NCBI GenBank assembly: GCA_023389425.1
Contig: JAEWEK010000040.1
Location: 1-25,943 of the forward strand
DNA from: Pseudomonadota bacterium
Lineage (GTDB): Bacteria > Pseudomonadota > Gammaproteobacteria > Burkholderiales > Burkholderiaceae_D
Direction: 5' to 3'
Length of the DNA: 25,943 nt
Below the pieces are notes generated by a model, which ran no database searches, had not been told where the DNA came from, and saw nothing but the letters and a program-made list of their open reading frames with translations. The first letter of the stretch is position 1. Every line of letters begins with the position of its first letter. Below are positions 1-7,980 of the stretch, in pieces. The translations under genes and the position numbers were made by a program.

Positions 1-2
1 TG

Positions 3-1616
3 ACCCTGAAGGGCGTGCCGCTGACCGTCAGCTGGGCCGTGGGCGACCATGGTCCGGCCATCACCCGCGACCGCCAGCTGAACCAGCGCCTGTCGCTGCA
101 GGCCGATGGCCATCTCGGCGACTGGGACTACAAGGCCGGCCTGACCTACGGCCTGTCGCAGCGCGACGGCTACTACTACAGCGGCTACTTCGACGGCATG
201 GGCCTGATCACGGGCCTGGCCAACGGCGTCCTGAACCCGTTCGGCGCGCAGGACCAGGCCGGCCTCGATTACCTGAACACCATCGCGGCCGACGGCATGC
301 AGAACCGCCACTCGCAGACCACCAACTCGGGCATCGACCTCACCCTCAGCCGTCCGCTGATGAAGCTGGCCGGCGGCGACATGTCGATCGCGATCGGCGC
401 CGACCTGCACCGCGACACCTACAACGACACCAAGCTGGACCAGGCTGCAGCGATCACCTACGCCAAGTCGGTCCCGGCCCACGGCGAAGCGGCGCGCAAC
501 CTGACCGGCCTGATGGCCGAACTGGACATCCCGATCACCAAGGAGCTGGACATCGACGCGGCGATCCGCGCCGACCGCTTCAGCGACGTCGGCACCACGG
601 TCAATCCGAAGATCAGCTTCCGCTACCAGCCGACCAAATCCCTGATGTTCCGCGGCTCGGCCAACACCGGCTTCCGCGCGCCGACCCTGTTCGACCGCTA
701 CGGCTACCGCACCAACGTCGCCAATACCACCACTTCGGCCAAGTGGGACGATCCGGTGCTGTGCCCCGGCGGCATCGTGGGCCAGCCCGGCACCGGCACC
801 GCCCTGCCCGGCTACAACGCGGCCGACGTCTGCAACGCCAAGCTGAACAAGCTGACCGGCTCCAACAACAGCCTGAAGCCGGAAAAATCGGTCGGCGGCA
901 CGCTGGGCGTCGTGATCGAGCCGATGAAGTCCCTGACCATGTCCTTCGACTACTGGCAGGTCAACATGAAGGACATGCTGGCCAACCTGCCGGAACAGGT
1001 CTACTTCACCCAGTACGCAACGTACAAAAACCTGTTCGTGCGTAACCCGGACGGCACGCTCGCGTACATCAACAACACCACGATGAACCTGGGCGGCCAG
1101 AAGGCCGGCGGCGTCGACGTGTCGATCAACTACCTGCTGCCGAAGACTACCTATGGCCAGTTCAAGGTCGGCCTCGACGGCACCTACCTGACCCGCTTCG
1201 ACAACCAGCTGTTCGCCGGCGACGCTTACGTGTCGAACATCGGCCAGTTCGGCAACGCCAGCAACGGCACCGTCTCGAGCTTCCCGATCATCACCCCGCG
1301 CTGGAAGCACGTGCTGAAACTGTCGTGGTCCTACGGCGACTGGGCGACCCAGTTCACCCAGACCTACAACTCGAAGTACACCGACCAGAACCTGGTGGCG
1401 CAGCAGTACTGGCGCAACATCAACTCGTACAAGCCGGTGAACTGGACGGTCAGCTACGGCGGCATCCCGCATGTGAAGGTCGTGGCCGGCATCACCAACC
1501 TGTTCGACGCGCGTCCGCCGATCACCAACCACAGCGGTTACTCGCTGGGCTACCTGAGCAGCGTCGCCAACCCGGTCGGCCGCGCCTACAACCTGCGCGT
1601 GACCTACGCCTTCTGA
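3..1616 (+). CDS. TonB-dependent outer-membrane receptor, C-terminal part (5' end outside window)
   Basis: The frame is open from the first bases, so the gene starts upstream of the window and about 537 C-terminal residues are visible. They show a receptor beta-barrel: alternating aromatic strands, the segment GFRAPTLFDRYGY, then a Cys-containing loop (DPVLCPGG ... ADVCNAK) and a LKPEKS turn, which is the usual order in carbohydrate- and siderophore-type receptors. It ends in ...VTYAF, a terminal Phe as expected for BAM-inserted barrels. The plug and TonB box are not in the window. Such receptors bind a ligand at the cell surface and import it with energy from TonB-ExbB-ExbD. Two pectin-degrading enzymes follow on the same strand 85 nt downstream, so uptake of pectin oligosaccharides is the likely job. 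The substrate is inferred from context only; the receptor class itself is secure. Confidence 0.93.
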   Translation, partial: TLKGVPLTVSWAVGDHGPAITRDRQLNQRLSLQADGHLGDWDYKAGLTYGLSQRDGYYYSGYFDGMGLITGLANGVLNPFGAQDQAGLDYLNTIAADGMQNRHSQTTNSGIDLTLSRPLMKLAGGDMSIAIGADLHRDTYNDTKLDQAAAITYAKSVPAHGEAARNLTGLMAELDIPITKELDIDAAIRADRFSDVGTTVNPKISFRYQPTKSLMFRGSANTGFRAPTLFDRYGYRTNVANTTTSAKWDDPVLCPGGIVGQPGTGTALPGYNAADVCNAKLNKLTGSNNSLKPEKSVGGTLGVVIEPMKSLTMSFDYWQVNMKDMLANLPEQVYFTQYATYKNLFVRNPDGTLAYINNTTMNLGGQKAGGVDVSINYLLPKTTYGQFKVGLDGTYLTRFDNQLFAGDAYVSNIGQFGNASNGTVSSFPIITPRWKHVLKLSWSYGDWATQFTQTYNSKYTDQNLVAQQYWRNINSYKPVNWTVSYGGIPHVKVVAGITNLFDARPPITNHSGYSLGYLSSVANPVGRAYNLRVTYAF

Positions 1617-1644
1617 TCGCCCTGATCAGAGGACCTGAGTCGGA

Positions 1645-1678
1645 GCAGGCTCCCGCCGCGGCATGGGCGGGGGCCTGC
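1645..1678 (+). other. GC-rich hairpin between receptor and pectinase genes
   Basis: Arms 1645-1657 and 1666-1678 pair over 13 bp (one T-G wobble) around an 8-nt loop. It lies 28 nt after the receptor stop and 23 nt before the pectinase start. No T-run follows on the plus strand, so it is not a classical terminator. It could partly attenuate read-through or protect the upstream mRNA 3' end. Confidence 0.5.
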
Positions 1679-1701
1679 CCCATCTACGTCGACGAACACA
1701 C

Positions 1702-4290
1702 ATGAAAAAAATCCTGTTCCGGCTCGCAGCATTTGCTGGCGCACTACCGGCGATCGCGCACGCGCAAGACACGCGCAGCGTCAGCGAGCCAATCGTGCCG
1801 TCGGCCTGCGCGGTGCTGCTTCCCGCTTCCGACAACGGCGGCCCCGATGACGCCGCGCGCATCCAGGCCGCGATCGACAAATGCACGCCCGGCCGTTCGG
1901 TGCACCTGGCGCCGAACAACGAACGCCACAACTTCATCTCCGGCCCGCTCACCTTGAAGAGCGGCGTGACCCTGGTGGTCGATGGCGGCGCCACCCTCTA
2001 CGCCAGCACCAACCCGGCCCTGTTCGACCGTGGCGCCGGAACCTGCGGCAGCAACGACCAGAAGGGCCGCGGCTGCCGCCCGCTGATCTCGGTCGAGAAG
2101 GCACGCGGCAGCGGCATCATGGGCGATGGCGTCATCGACGGCCAGGGCGGCCATCTGATCGACGGCAAGACCGAGAGCTGGTGGCAGATCGCCCGCCGCG
2201 CGCAGAAGGAAAACTCGCGCCAGAACGTGCCGCGCCTGATCGAAGTATCGAAGTCGCAGGACTTCACGCTGTACCGCATCACGCTGAAGAATTCGCCGAA
2301 CTTCCACGTCACCGTCAGCAACAGCGATGGCTTTACCGCCTGGGGCGTGAAGATCAACACCCCGCACGACGCCCGCAATACCGACGGCATCGATCCGATC
2401 TCCACGCGCAACGTGACCATCACGCGCAGCTGGATCAGCACCGGCGACGACAACGTGGCGATCAAGGCCAACGCCAGCGGCCCGGCCGAGAACATATCGG
2501 TGGTGCACAACCATTTCTACACCGGCCACGGCATGTCGATCGGCAGCGAGACCAACGGCGGCGTGCACCGCGTCCTGGTCGAAGACCTGACCATGGACGG
2601 CACCACGTCCGGCCTGCGCATCAAGAGCAACGACACGCGCGGCGGCACCGTCGACAGCACCGTGTACCGCGACGTCTGCCTGCGCGGCACCACGCGGCCG
2701 ATCGACATCTTCACGCACTACGAACAAGGTACGCCGGGGCAGCTGGTTCCCGACTACGCGGACGTGACGTTCGAACGCGTCCACAGCGTCACGCCGGGCC
2801 GCATCGTGCTGCAGGGTTACGATGACAAGCATCCGCTGCGCGCGCGCTTCAGCGACGTGGTGTTCGCCGATCCGGTCAAGCCGCAGACCGAGTTCGCCCG
2901 GCTGGATGGCGCCATCAATGCGCCCGGCGCCAAGGCGGTCGGTTGCAGCCAGCGCTTCCTGCCCTTCCCCGCCGAACCGGTGAAGAACACGCGCCCGCAA
3001 CTGACCGCCGAACAGGCCAAGGCCTACGACTACCGCGAGGTGATGAAATGGGTCGGCCCCTTCGGCGCCGAGCGCATCGACCCATGGGACCCGCTGGCCG
3101 ATCCGTTGGCCAGGGGCGCGGCGTTCACCCCGGATTACGTCGTCGACCAGGCTGCGCCTGCTGACGGCAAGCGCACCTTCCGGCGCGTGCAGGATGCGGT
3201 CAGCGCGGCAGTGGCCGGTGCAAAGGGCGGCAAGCGCATCTACATCCAGGTCAAGCCGGGCAGCTATCACGAACTCGTGTACGTGCCCGCCGCCGGCGCG
3301 CCAATCACGCTGTACGGCGACGACCCCGCCACCACGCGCATCGCCGCCAACAATGACGCTTCCGTCACCGGCCCCGAGTACGCCCAGCGCTTCGGCGCCC
3401 AGTTCGCGCACAGCGATGCGGCGATCAAGGAGATGTACGAATCGGTGGCGGCCAAGCCTGACGCCATCGGCACCTTCGGCACGCAAATCGTCTGGGTGAA
3501 GAACGACGGCTTCCAGGCGCGCGGCATCACCTTCGAGAACGAATTCAACCGCGTGGCGAATGGCCCCGCGCCGAAACCTGGCGTATCGCACCAGGCACTG
3601 GCCCTGCGCGTGGACGGCGCCGACAAGGCCCAGTTCGAAAATATGCGCCTGCTCGGCCGCCAGGACACGCTGTACGTCAATTCGCCGGACCACGCCAACA
3701 CCGTGCGCAGCTTCTTCAACAAGTCCACCATCGAAGGCGACGTCGACTTCATCTTCGGCGACAGCATCGCCTACTTCAACGACTGCGACATCAAGCAGCT
3801 GGGCGGCCGCTCGGCCTCCTACGTCGGCGCGCCGAACACCAGCCGTTTCGCACGCTATGGCATGGTGTTCAACGGCTGCCGCTTCACCAGCGACACGAAG
3901 GACGGCAAGTTCTATCTGGCGCGCCAGTGGTTCCACAACGAGCGCTGCACGCCCTACGGCGCGATGGCGATCGAGGGCTACAGCTGCCGTATCGGCGACG
4001 TCGACGTTTTCAAGTCGCCCAACGGCACCATCCGCAAGTTCACGCTGGAGACGGTCGGCAAGATGGTGGTGATGAACTCGCGCATCGGCAGCCACATCGT
4101 ACGCAGCAGGCCATGGGCCGACTGGAACAGCTTCGGCGCCATTTCCTACCGTCCGGCGCAGTACAGCTCGGACGACTGGTGGAACAACCTGGCCGCAGTC
4201 GGCTGGGATCCGACCACCGTGCTGGGCGCGGGCCCGCGCCCTTCGCCGGCCGACACCTACCTGGCCGAATACAACAACACCAACGAGTAA
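1702..4290 (+). CDS. Secreted bifunctional pectinase: GH28 polygalacturonase fused to CE8 pectin methylesterase
   Basis: The protein has 862 residues. MKKILFRLAAF...AHA-Q is a Sec signal peptide with cleavage expected near residue 21; this ATG is preferred because an upstream in-frame ATG at 1663 would bury the signal, although no strong ribosome site is visible. Residues about 35-420 form a GH28 parallel beta-helix with all family motifs: N226-T-D228, the acid pair D249-D250, G275-H276-G277 and R306-I-K308. Residues about 475-855 are a CE8 pectin methylesterase: GSYHE near 520-524, Q631, Q654-D655 in GRQDTLY, D682 in VDFIFG, and R741 in LARQW (usually LGRPW). All catalytic positions are present in both halves. 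One chain could thus remove methyl esters from homogalacturonan and hydrolyse it. The next GH28 gene starts 10 nt downstream. Domain calls are firm; activity on pectin is inferred. Confidence 0.93.
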   Translation: MKKILFRLAAFAGALPAIAHAQDTRSVSEPIVPSACAVLLPASDNGGPDDAARIQAAIDKCTPGRSVHLAPNNERHNFISGPLTLKSGVTLVVDGGATLYASTNPALFDRGAGTCGSNDQKGRGCRPLISVEKARGSGIMGDGVIDGQGGHLIDGKTESWWQIARRAQKENSRQNVPRLIEVSKSQDFTLYRITLKNSPNFHVTVSNSDGFTAWGVKINTPHDARNTDGIDPISTRNVTITRSWISTGDDNVAIKANASGPAENISVVHNHFYTGHGMSIGSETNGGVHRVLVEDLTMDGTTSGLRIKSNDTRGGTVDSTVYRDVCLRGTTRPIDIFTHYEQGTPGQLVPDYADVTFERVHSVTPGRIVLQGYDDKHPLRARFSDVVFADPVKPQTEFARLDGAINAPGAKAVGCSQRFLPFPAEPVKNTRPQLTAEQAKAYDYREVMKWVGPFGAERIDPWDPLADPLARGAAFTPDYVVDQAAPADGKRTFRRVQDAVSAAVAGAKGGKRIYIQVKPGSYHELVYVPAAGAPITLYGDDPATTRIAANNDASVTGPEYAQRFGAQFAHSDAAIKEMYESVAAKPDAIGTFGTQIVWVKNDGFQARGITFENEFNRVANGPAPKPGVSHQALALRVDGADKAQFENMRLLGRQDTLYVNSPDHANTVRSFFNKSTIEGDVDFIFGDSIAYFNDCDIKQLGGRSASYVGAPNTSRFARYGMVFNGCRFTSDTKDGKFYLARQWFHNERCTPYGAMAIEGYSCRIGDVDVFKSPNGTIRKFTLETVGKMVVMNSRIGSHIVRSRPWADWNSFGAISYRPAQYSSDDWWNNLAAVGWDPTTVLGAGPRPSPADTYLAEYNNTNE

Positions 4291-4300
4291 TGGAGACCAC

Positions 4301-6157
4301 ATGAAAGCAAACTTCAACGCCCGCCGCCGCCACTTCATGCGTGCCGCATCCGCCACCGGCGTCGTGCTGGCCGCCGGAACGCAAGCCGCGCGCGCAGCGC
4401 TGGCGCCGGCCGATCCATGGAAGGAAGCGCAGTCCATCGCCGACAAGCTGCAGAACCACGTCAAGTTCCCGAAGGTCGATTTCGACGTCACCCAATACGG
4501 CGCCGAGCACTGCAAGCTGGTCGACGTGAAGGGCTGGGCTTCGTTCGAAGACCTGGAGACGATGAAGAAGCCGGCGCCGGGCTCGAAGGACTGCTACCCT
4601 GCCTTCGCCGCCGCCATCGCGGCCTGCCACAAGGCCGGCGGCGGCCGCGTGGTGATCCCGGCCGGCGACTGGTACTGCGCCGGCCCGATCGTGCTGCTGT
4701 CGAACGTGAACGTGCACCTCAAGGCTGGCGCCCACATCTACTTCAGCAACAACCCGGCCGACTACGCCAGGTACGGCGAGCACAAATGCGGCGAGAACGG
4801 CAACCTGGTCGTCTCGCGCTGGCAGAGCAACGACTGCCTCAACTTCTCGTCGATGGTGTATGCGATCGGCCAGAACAACATCGCCCTCACCGCCGACGAC
4901 TGGACCGCGATCCTCGACGGCCAGGGCGGTATTCCATTCGAAGGCAGCAACGACTGCTGGTGGACCTACAAGGGCAAAGTCTCGGCGATGAACTCGGTCG
5001 CGCAAGGCAGCACGCCTAACTACAAGCACGGCAAGCCGGCGCAGAACGCGGTGAACCCGCTGAACGCGAAGTCGCTGGCGGACGTCGCGCCCAAGCTGAG
5101 CGAGGCGCAGCGCCTGCTGATCCAGGGCGAGGACGACAAATGGCGCGCCGACGACGCCTACCTGCCGGCGCTGTCGGAAGCCGGCGTGCCGCTCGCGAAG
5201 CGCGTGTTTGGCCTGGGCCACTACCTGCGTCCGCCGATGATCCAGCTGATCGAATGCACCAACGTCCTGCTGCAGGGCTACCAGGTGAACCAGTCGCCGT
5301 TCTGGCAGCACCACCCGGTCGCCTGCAAGAACATCGCGATCCGCAACGTGCACGCCAACAGCCTTGGCCCGAACAGCGACGGCTTCGATCCGGAAGCCTG
5401 CGACACCGTGCTGGTCGAGGGCTGCACCTTCAACACCGGCGACGACTGCATCGCGATCAAGGCCGGCAAGAACCTCGACACGCAGTACGGCCCGACGCGC
5501 AACGTCGTGATCCAGAAATGCACGATGCAGAGCGGCCACGGCGGCGTCACGCTGGGCAGCGAGATGGCGGGCGGAATCGAGAACGTCTACGCGCAGGACA
5601 ACGTGTTCCAGAACGTGAACTGGGCGAACAATCCGCTGAACACGGCGATCCGTCTGAAAACCAATATGAACCGCGGCGGTTTCCTTCGCAATTTCTACGT
5701 CCGGAACATCTCGATCCCGAACGGCGTGCAGACTTCACCCGCGTTCTACGCATCGCTGCCGGGTTCCCCGATCGCGTCGAAGACGGTGGCCACCGCCGCC
5801 GGCGCCGTTGTCACCTTCGACTGCGACTACACGCCGCGCGCCGACACCGTGCGCACGCGCCCGCCGATCGTGGACAATGTGCAGATCTCGAACGTGAAGG
5901 TAGGGACCGTGACCAAGGGCGGCAAGAAGGTGTCGTGCTACCAGGCCATCGTGATTCTCGGCGCGGTGGCGTCGGACTACAACGGCCCGGCGCCGCGCCC
6001 GACGGTGCTGCCGGTGACCAATGTGACGATCAGCGATTGCGATTTCGGCATTCCGGCGAATGCGGAGAATCCGTATTACCTCTATAACGTCAAGGATCTG
6101 GCGCTGAAGAACGTGACGATTGGGGGGAAGGTCTACAATACGGTGCTGTCGGCGTAA
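4301..6157 (+). CDS. GH28 polygalacturonase-like glycoside hydrolase, Tat-exported
   Basis: The protein has 618 residues and begins 10 nt after the previous stop, with GGAG at 4292-4295 as ribosome site, so the two pectinase genes are probably co-transcribed. The N-terminus has a twin-arginine signal (RRRHFMRAAS at residues 8-17, then a hydrophobic stretch ending ARA-ALA), which implies export folded through Tat. GH28 motifs are complete: N358-S-D360 in NSDGFDPE, D381-D382 in NTGDDCIAIK, G412-H413-G414 and R451-L-K453. Asp at the NTD/NSD and DD positions and His in GHG are the family's catalytic residues. It is longer than typical fungal polygalacturonases; the extra length lies before and within the first half (about residues 160-300). 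It could be an exo- or oligogalacturonide-acting enzyme or a rhamnogalacturonan hydrolase; sequence alone does not settle which. Confidence 0.92.
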   Translation: MKANFNARRRHFMRAASATGVVLAAGTQAARAALAPADPWKEAQSIADKLQNHVKFPKVDFDVTQYGAEHCKLVDVKGWASFEDLETMKKPAPGSKDCYPAFAAAIAACHKAGGGRVVIPAGDWYCAGPIVLLSNVNVHLKAGAHIYFSNNPADYARYGEHKCGENGNLVVSRWQSNDCLNFSSMVYAIGQNNIALTADDWTAILDGQGGIPFEGSNDCWWTYKGKVSAMNSVAQGSTPNYKHGKPAQNAVNPLNAKSLADVAPKLSEAQRLLIQGEDDKWRADDAYLPALSEAGVPLAKRVFGLGHYLRPPMIQLIECTNVLLQGYQVNQSPFWQHHPVACKNIAIRNVHANSLGPNSDGFDPEACDTVLVEGCTFNTGDDCIAIKAGKNLDTQYGPTRNVVIQKCTMQSGHGGVTLGSEMAGGIENVYAQDNVFQNVNWANNPLNTAIRLKTNMNRGGFLRNFYVRNISIPNGVQTSPAFYASLPGSPIASKTVATAAGAVVTFDCDYTPRADTVRTRPPIVDNVQISNVKVGTVTKGGKKVSCYQAIVILGAVASDYNGPAPRPTVLPVTNVTISDCDFGIPANAENPYYLYNVKDLALKNVTIGGKVYNTVLSA

Positions 6158-6171
6158 GCGACGTTCTGACA

Positions 6172-6254
6172 AAATGGGGTTCCCGCCTGCGCGGGAACGA
6201 CGTAGCTGCCGCAGAATAGCGCTCGTCGTTCCCGCGAAGGCGGGAACCCCATTT
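6172..6254. repeat. Paired REP-like palindromes (31-bp inverted repeat)
   Basis: Arms 6172-6202 and 6224-6254 are inverted copies of each other over 31 bp with one mismatch, separated by 21 nt. Each arm is itself a small hairpin (GTTCCCGC...GCGGGAAC). The element sits between two convergent genes. Related palindromes occur at 11557-11592, 14514-14541 and 21869-21952, which marks this as a dispersed repetitive extragenic family, not a one-off terminator. It may still help to end transcription from both sides. Confidence 0.85.
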
Positions 6255-6278
6255 CTCTCACCCAGCCGCGAAAACGAA

Positions 6279-6479
6279 TCAGGCCAGCGCTTCCTTGGCC
6301 GCCTCTTCCGGCGTCAATCCGTCATAGAACAGGTCCGTAAACCACTCCACCTGCTCTTCGATATGATCCTGCGCTTCCTTTTGCGTCGCGCCGCCCTTGA
6401 CCAGCCAGCCTTCGACCTCGATGCACCACTGGATCAGCGCCAGGGTTTCCTCATCGAGCTCTTCTTTTTTCTTCGCCAT
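6279..6479 (-). CDS. Small acidic conserved-type hypothetical protein
   Basis: The protein has 66 residues, is rich in Glu and starts MAKKKEELDEETLALIQW. The start at 6479 is supported by a GGAG ribosome site on the minus strand (plus positions about 6486-6489). The sequence predicts an amphipathic, mostly helical protein with several Trp and Phe residues and no signal peptide or membrane segment. Codon choice is ordered and the frame is fully used between the tRNA terminator and the palindrome downstream, so I take it as a real gene. It lies about 60 nt beyond a tRNA-Asn gene on the same strand, with a terminator between. I do not recognise its family and assign no function. Confidence 0.75.
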   Translation of the reverse strand: MAKKKEELDEETLALIQWCIEVEGWLVKGGATQKEAQDHIEEQVEWFTDLFYDGLTPEEAAKEALA

Positions 6480-6500
6480 TTCGATCTCCGCTACAACGCA

Positions 6501-6530
6501 AAAAGCCCAACCGGTTCCGGCTGGGCTTTT
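6501..6530 (-). terminator. Intrinsic terminator after tRNA-Asn copy 1
   Basis: AAAAGCCCA and TGGGCTTTT pair, and after one A-C mismatch an inner CCGG pairs with CCGG, giving a stable stem with a T-run on the minus strand. It starts 8 nt past the tRNA 3' end. The T-run on the plus side could make it work in both directions. Confidence 0.85.
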
Positions 6531-6537
6531 CAGAATT

Positions 6538-6613
6538 TGGCTCCCCGACCTGGACTCGAACCAGGGACCTGCGGATTAACAGTCCGTCGCTCTACCGACT
6601 GAGCTATCAGGGA
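6538..6613 (-). tRNA. tRNA-Asn (anticodon GTT), copy 1
   Basis: Read on the minus strand, the gene begins TCCCTGATAGCTCAG and ends with an encoded CCA. The acceptor stem TCCCTGA pairs with TCGGGGA, the D arm has AGCTCAGTCGGTAGAGC, the anticodon loop is CTGTTAA with GTT, and the T arm has GGTTCGAGTCC. The length is 76 nt. GTT reads both Asn codons. Confidence 0.97.
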
Positions 6614-6624
6614 AAGGAGGGAGC

Positions 6625-6652
6625 ATTATAGCCGCCCTTCGGGTATTTGCAA
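6625..6652 (-). promoter_or_regulatory. Sigma-70 promoter of tRNA-Asn copy 1
   Basis: On the minus strand TTGCAA (6647-6652) and a perfect TATAAT (6625-6630) are separated by 16 nt. Transcription would start about 4-6 nt before the mature tRNA 5' end at 6613. A GC-rich stretch follows the -10 box, as in many stable-RNA promoters. Copy 2 lacks this promoter. Confidence 0.75.
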
Positions 6653-6744
6653 AGCCTTGCCCTGCAGTTTACTCCTTCATGCCCGAATCGATCGTCCGGG
6701 TGACTTTGCGCTGCTCTCTCGGCCGCGACTTCAGCCGCCGGGCA

Positions 6745-7920
6745 TTAATTCGATTGCAATAGCGCAGTCAATGCGCTTGCGTAGGCGTTACGCGCAGTCT
6801 GGTTGATCGCTAAATCGCGCTGCAACTCTGCCAACTTGGCCTCAGTCGCTTGCAACATGGTCAGTTCCCGGAGCGCTGCTTCGGAGAGGTCGGATATTTT
6901 GTATTCAATATCGCCAATTTTAATGGTGTCGTTGCTGCTCATTTCGTTGACTTTCGTGGCAAAGGAACTATGTGCGGAGTGGACAGTGAACAACCGTAGT
7001 GCTGTCCTTGGAAGAAGCTGGTCGTTTATCAGGTCTATCGAACGAATGATATCGTTAATACCGCGCCCGGCACCATCCCGGTACTTGCGTCGATACTCCT
7101 GGCAAGCACGCAATGCCATTTCCCGGCCCTGCTCCGGATCGGCCGGCAATGCCGCGCCGATATCAGCCAGCGCTGCCTTGCCACGCCTGAACAAATCAAG
7201 TGGCATGGCAGGATCCCTCAGTATCTCTTCGCTGGGCCCATACTTCCCGGCCAGCGTCAGCGATAGCATGTAATTTGAAGCGTCTCCCAGCATCATCCGC
7301 CCATTGTCCCCGACATACAGCAAGGGGCAATATGGAGCCCATTCAGGCAATAAATGGTTCGGATAAACCTTCAATTGCCAATAGCGCTCTGCAACGCGGG
7401 AAAAATGCCTGTAGTCGGTGACCGGGCTGAAACGCGCATCCTTGAAGGGCAGTATTTCTACCTTCGGCTTGGTGGGCGTAACGGTGTCGTTCGAGACGTC
7501 CAGATACAGCGTACCCAGCTGAAACGCATTTTGAAAAAATTCGCCGCGCAAATCTCCCCATATCTGGCGCAACACACCGCCAGCTCGACGAAACGCCTTG
7601 AAGGCCAGATAGCCCACACGCGCGGCCTCATGCAAGTCCAGCGTGGACAGGTCCTGCCGCCGCAGTTGCTCATGAGCTGCCTCGGAAATTTCCAGACACT
7701 GGCCCAGGGGGTAGGGTTTCCCACGCCTGGGCGGCAATGTGGACGCCAATTGCGCATCGACCTGTGCACGCACTGCCAGAAAAAAAAGCTCGAGCTCCTG
7801 CAAGGCGGGCAATAAATAACGCTCAGTGAGCACCGACTGGCGCGCTTGATCAACCAATCGCGCCTCGTTCGGAAGAACGACAGGGGACCGAACGGACGTG
7901 GAGGTCGATCTACGCAACAT
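6745..7920 (-). CDS. Hypothetical protein with a C-terminal DUF6447-like module, between two tRNA-Asn copies
   Basis: From the ATG at 7920 the protein has 391 residues; a GTG two codons upstream (7926) is an alternative, and no strong ribosome site supports either. There is no signal peptide or clear membrane segment. The central part (about 150-230) is rich in Trp, Tyr and Pro (LPFKDARFSPVTDYRHF, RYWQLKVYPNHLLPEWAPY). The last 65 residues (from MSSNDTIKIGDIEYKISDLS) resemble, from memory, short stand-alone proteins annotated DUF6447: a TIxIxxxxYxxxDLSEEA start, a heptad-like helix and a QTARNAYASAL end. The internal Met there could mark an old fusion joint. Base composition is visibly less GC-rich and codons are less biased than in neighbours, which suggests recent acquisition. 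I do not recognise the N-terminal family and give no function. Confidence 0.8.
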   Translation of the reverse strand: MLRRSTSTSVRSPVVLPNEARLVDQARQSVLTERYLLPALQELELFFLAVRAQVDAQLASTLPPRRGKPYPLGQCLEISEAAHEQLRRQDLSTLDLHEAARVGYLAFKAFRRAGGVLRQIWGDLRGEFFQNAFQLGTLYLDVSNDTVTPTKPKVEILPFKDARFSPVTDYRHFSRVAERYWQLKVYPNHLLPEWAPYCPLLYVGDNGRMMLGDASNYMLSLTLAGKYGPSEEILRDPAMPLDLFRRGKAALADIGAALPADPEQGREMALRACQEYRRKYRDGAGRGINDIIRSIDLINDQLLPRTALRLFTVHSAHSSFATKVNEMSSNDTIKIGDIEYKISDLSEAALRELTMLQATEAKLAELQRDLAINQTARNAYASALTALLQSN

Positions 7921-7980
7921 CGGCACCCAGGCTAAGTTTCATTGAAAATACGATACCAACGCTAAGAAAAATAAAAAGCA

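Larger units (their letters stand above)
6498..6613 (-). repeat. Direct repeat copy 1: tRNA-Asn plus terminator cassette
   Basis: This 116-bp block (terminator plus tRNA-Asn) recurs at 7978-8094 in the same orientation. The 76-nt tRNA parts are identical; the terminator loops and the linker differ by a few bases. Homology stops at the tRNA 5' end. The two copies bracket 1,364 bp that hold one unknown gene. Confidence 0.85.

Noticed and set aside
1744..4515. A 923-codon open frame on the minus strand opposite the pectinase genes
   Set aside because: It mirrors two well-supported enzymes, is made of Arg/Ala/Val/Asp/His-rich repetitive sequence without any family motif, and has no ribosome site. 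High GC content leaves such frames open.
4040..5539. A 499-codon minus-strand frame opposite the second GH28 gene
   Set aside because: Same reasoning: low-complexity composition, no motif, and it overlaps the confirmed gene completely.
6172..6254. CRISPR repeats at the palindromic sequences
   Set aside because: The repeats are inverted, not direct, occur once per gap with no regular spacers, and no cas genes are present.
6614..7977. A complete mobile element between the two tRNA-Asn copies
   Set aside because: There is no integrase, transposase, terminal inverted repeat or phage gene; the repeats are whole tRNA cassettes, not the partial 3' tRNA copies usual for att sites.
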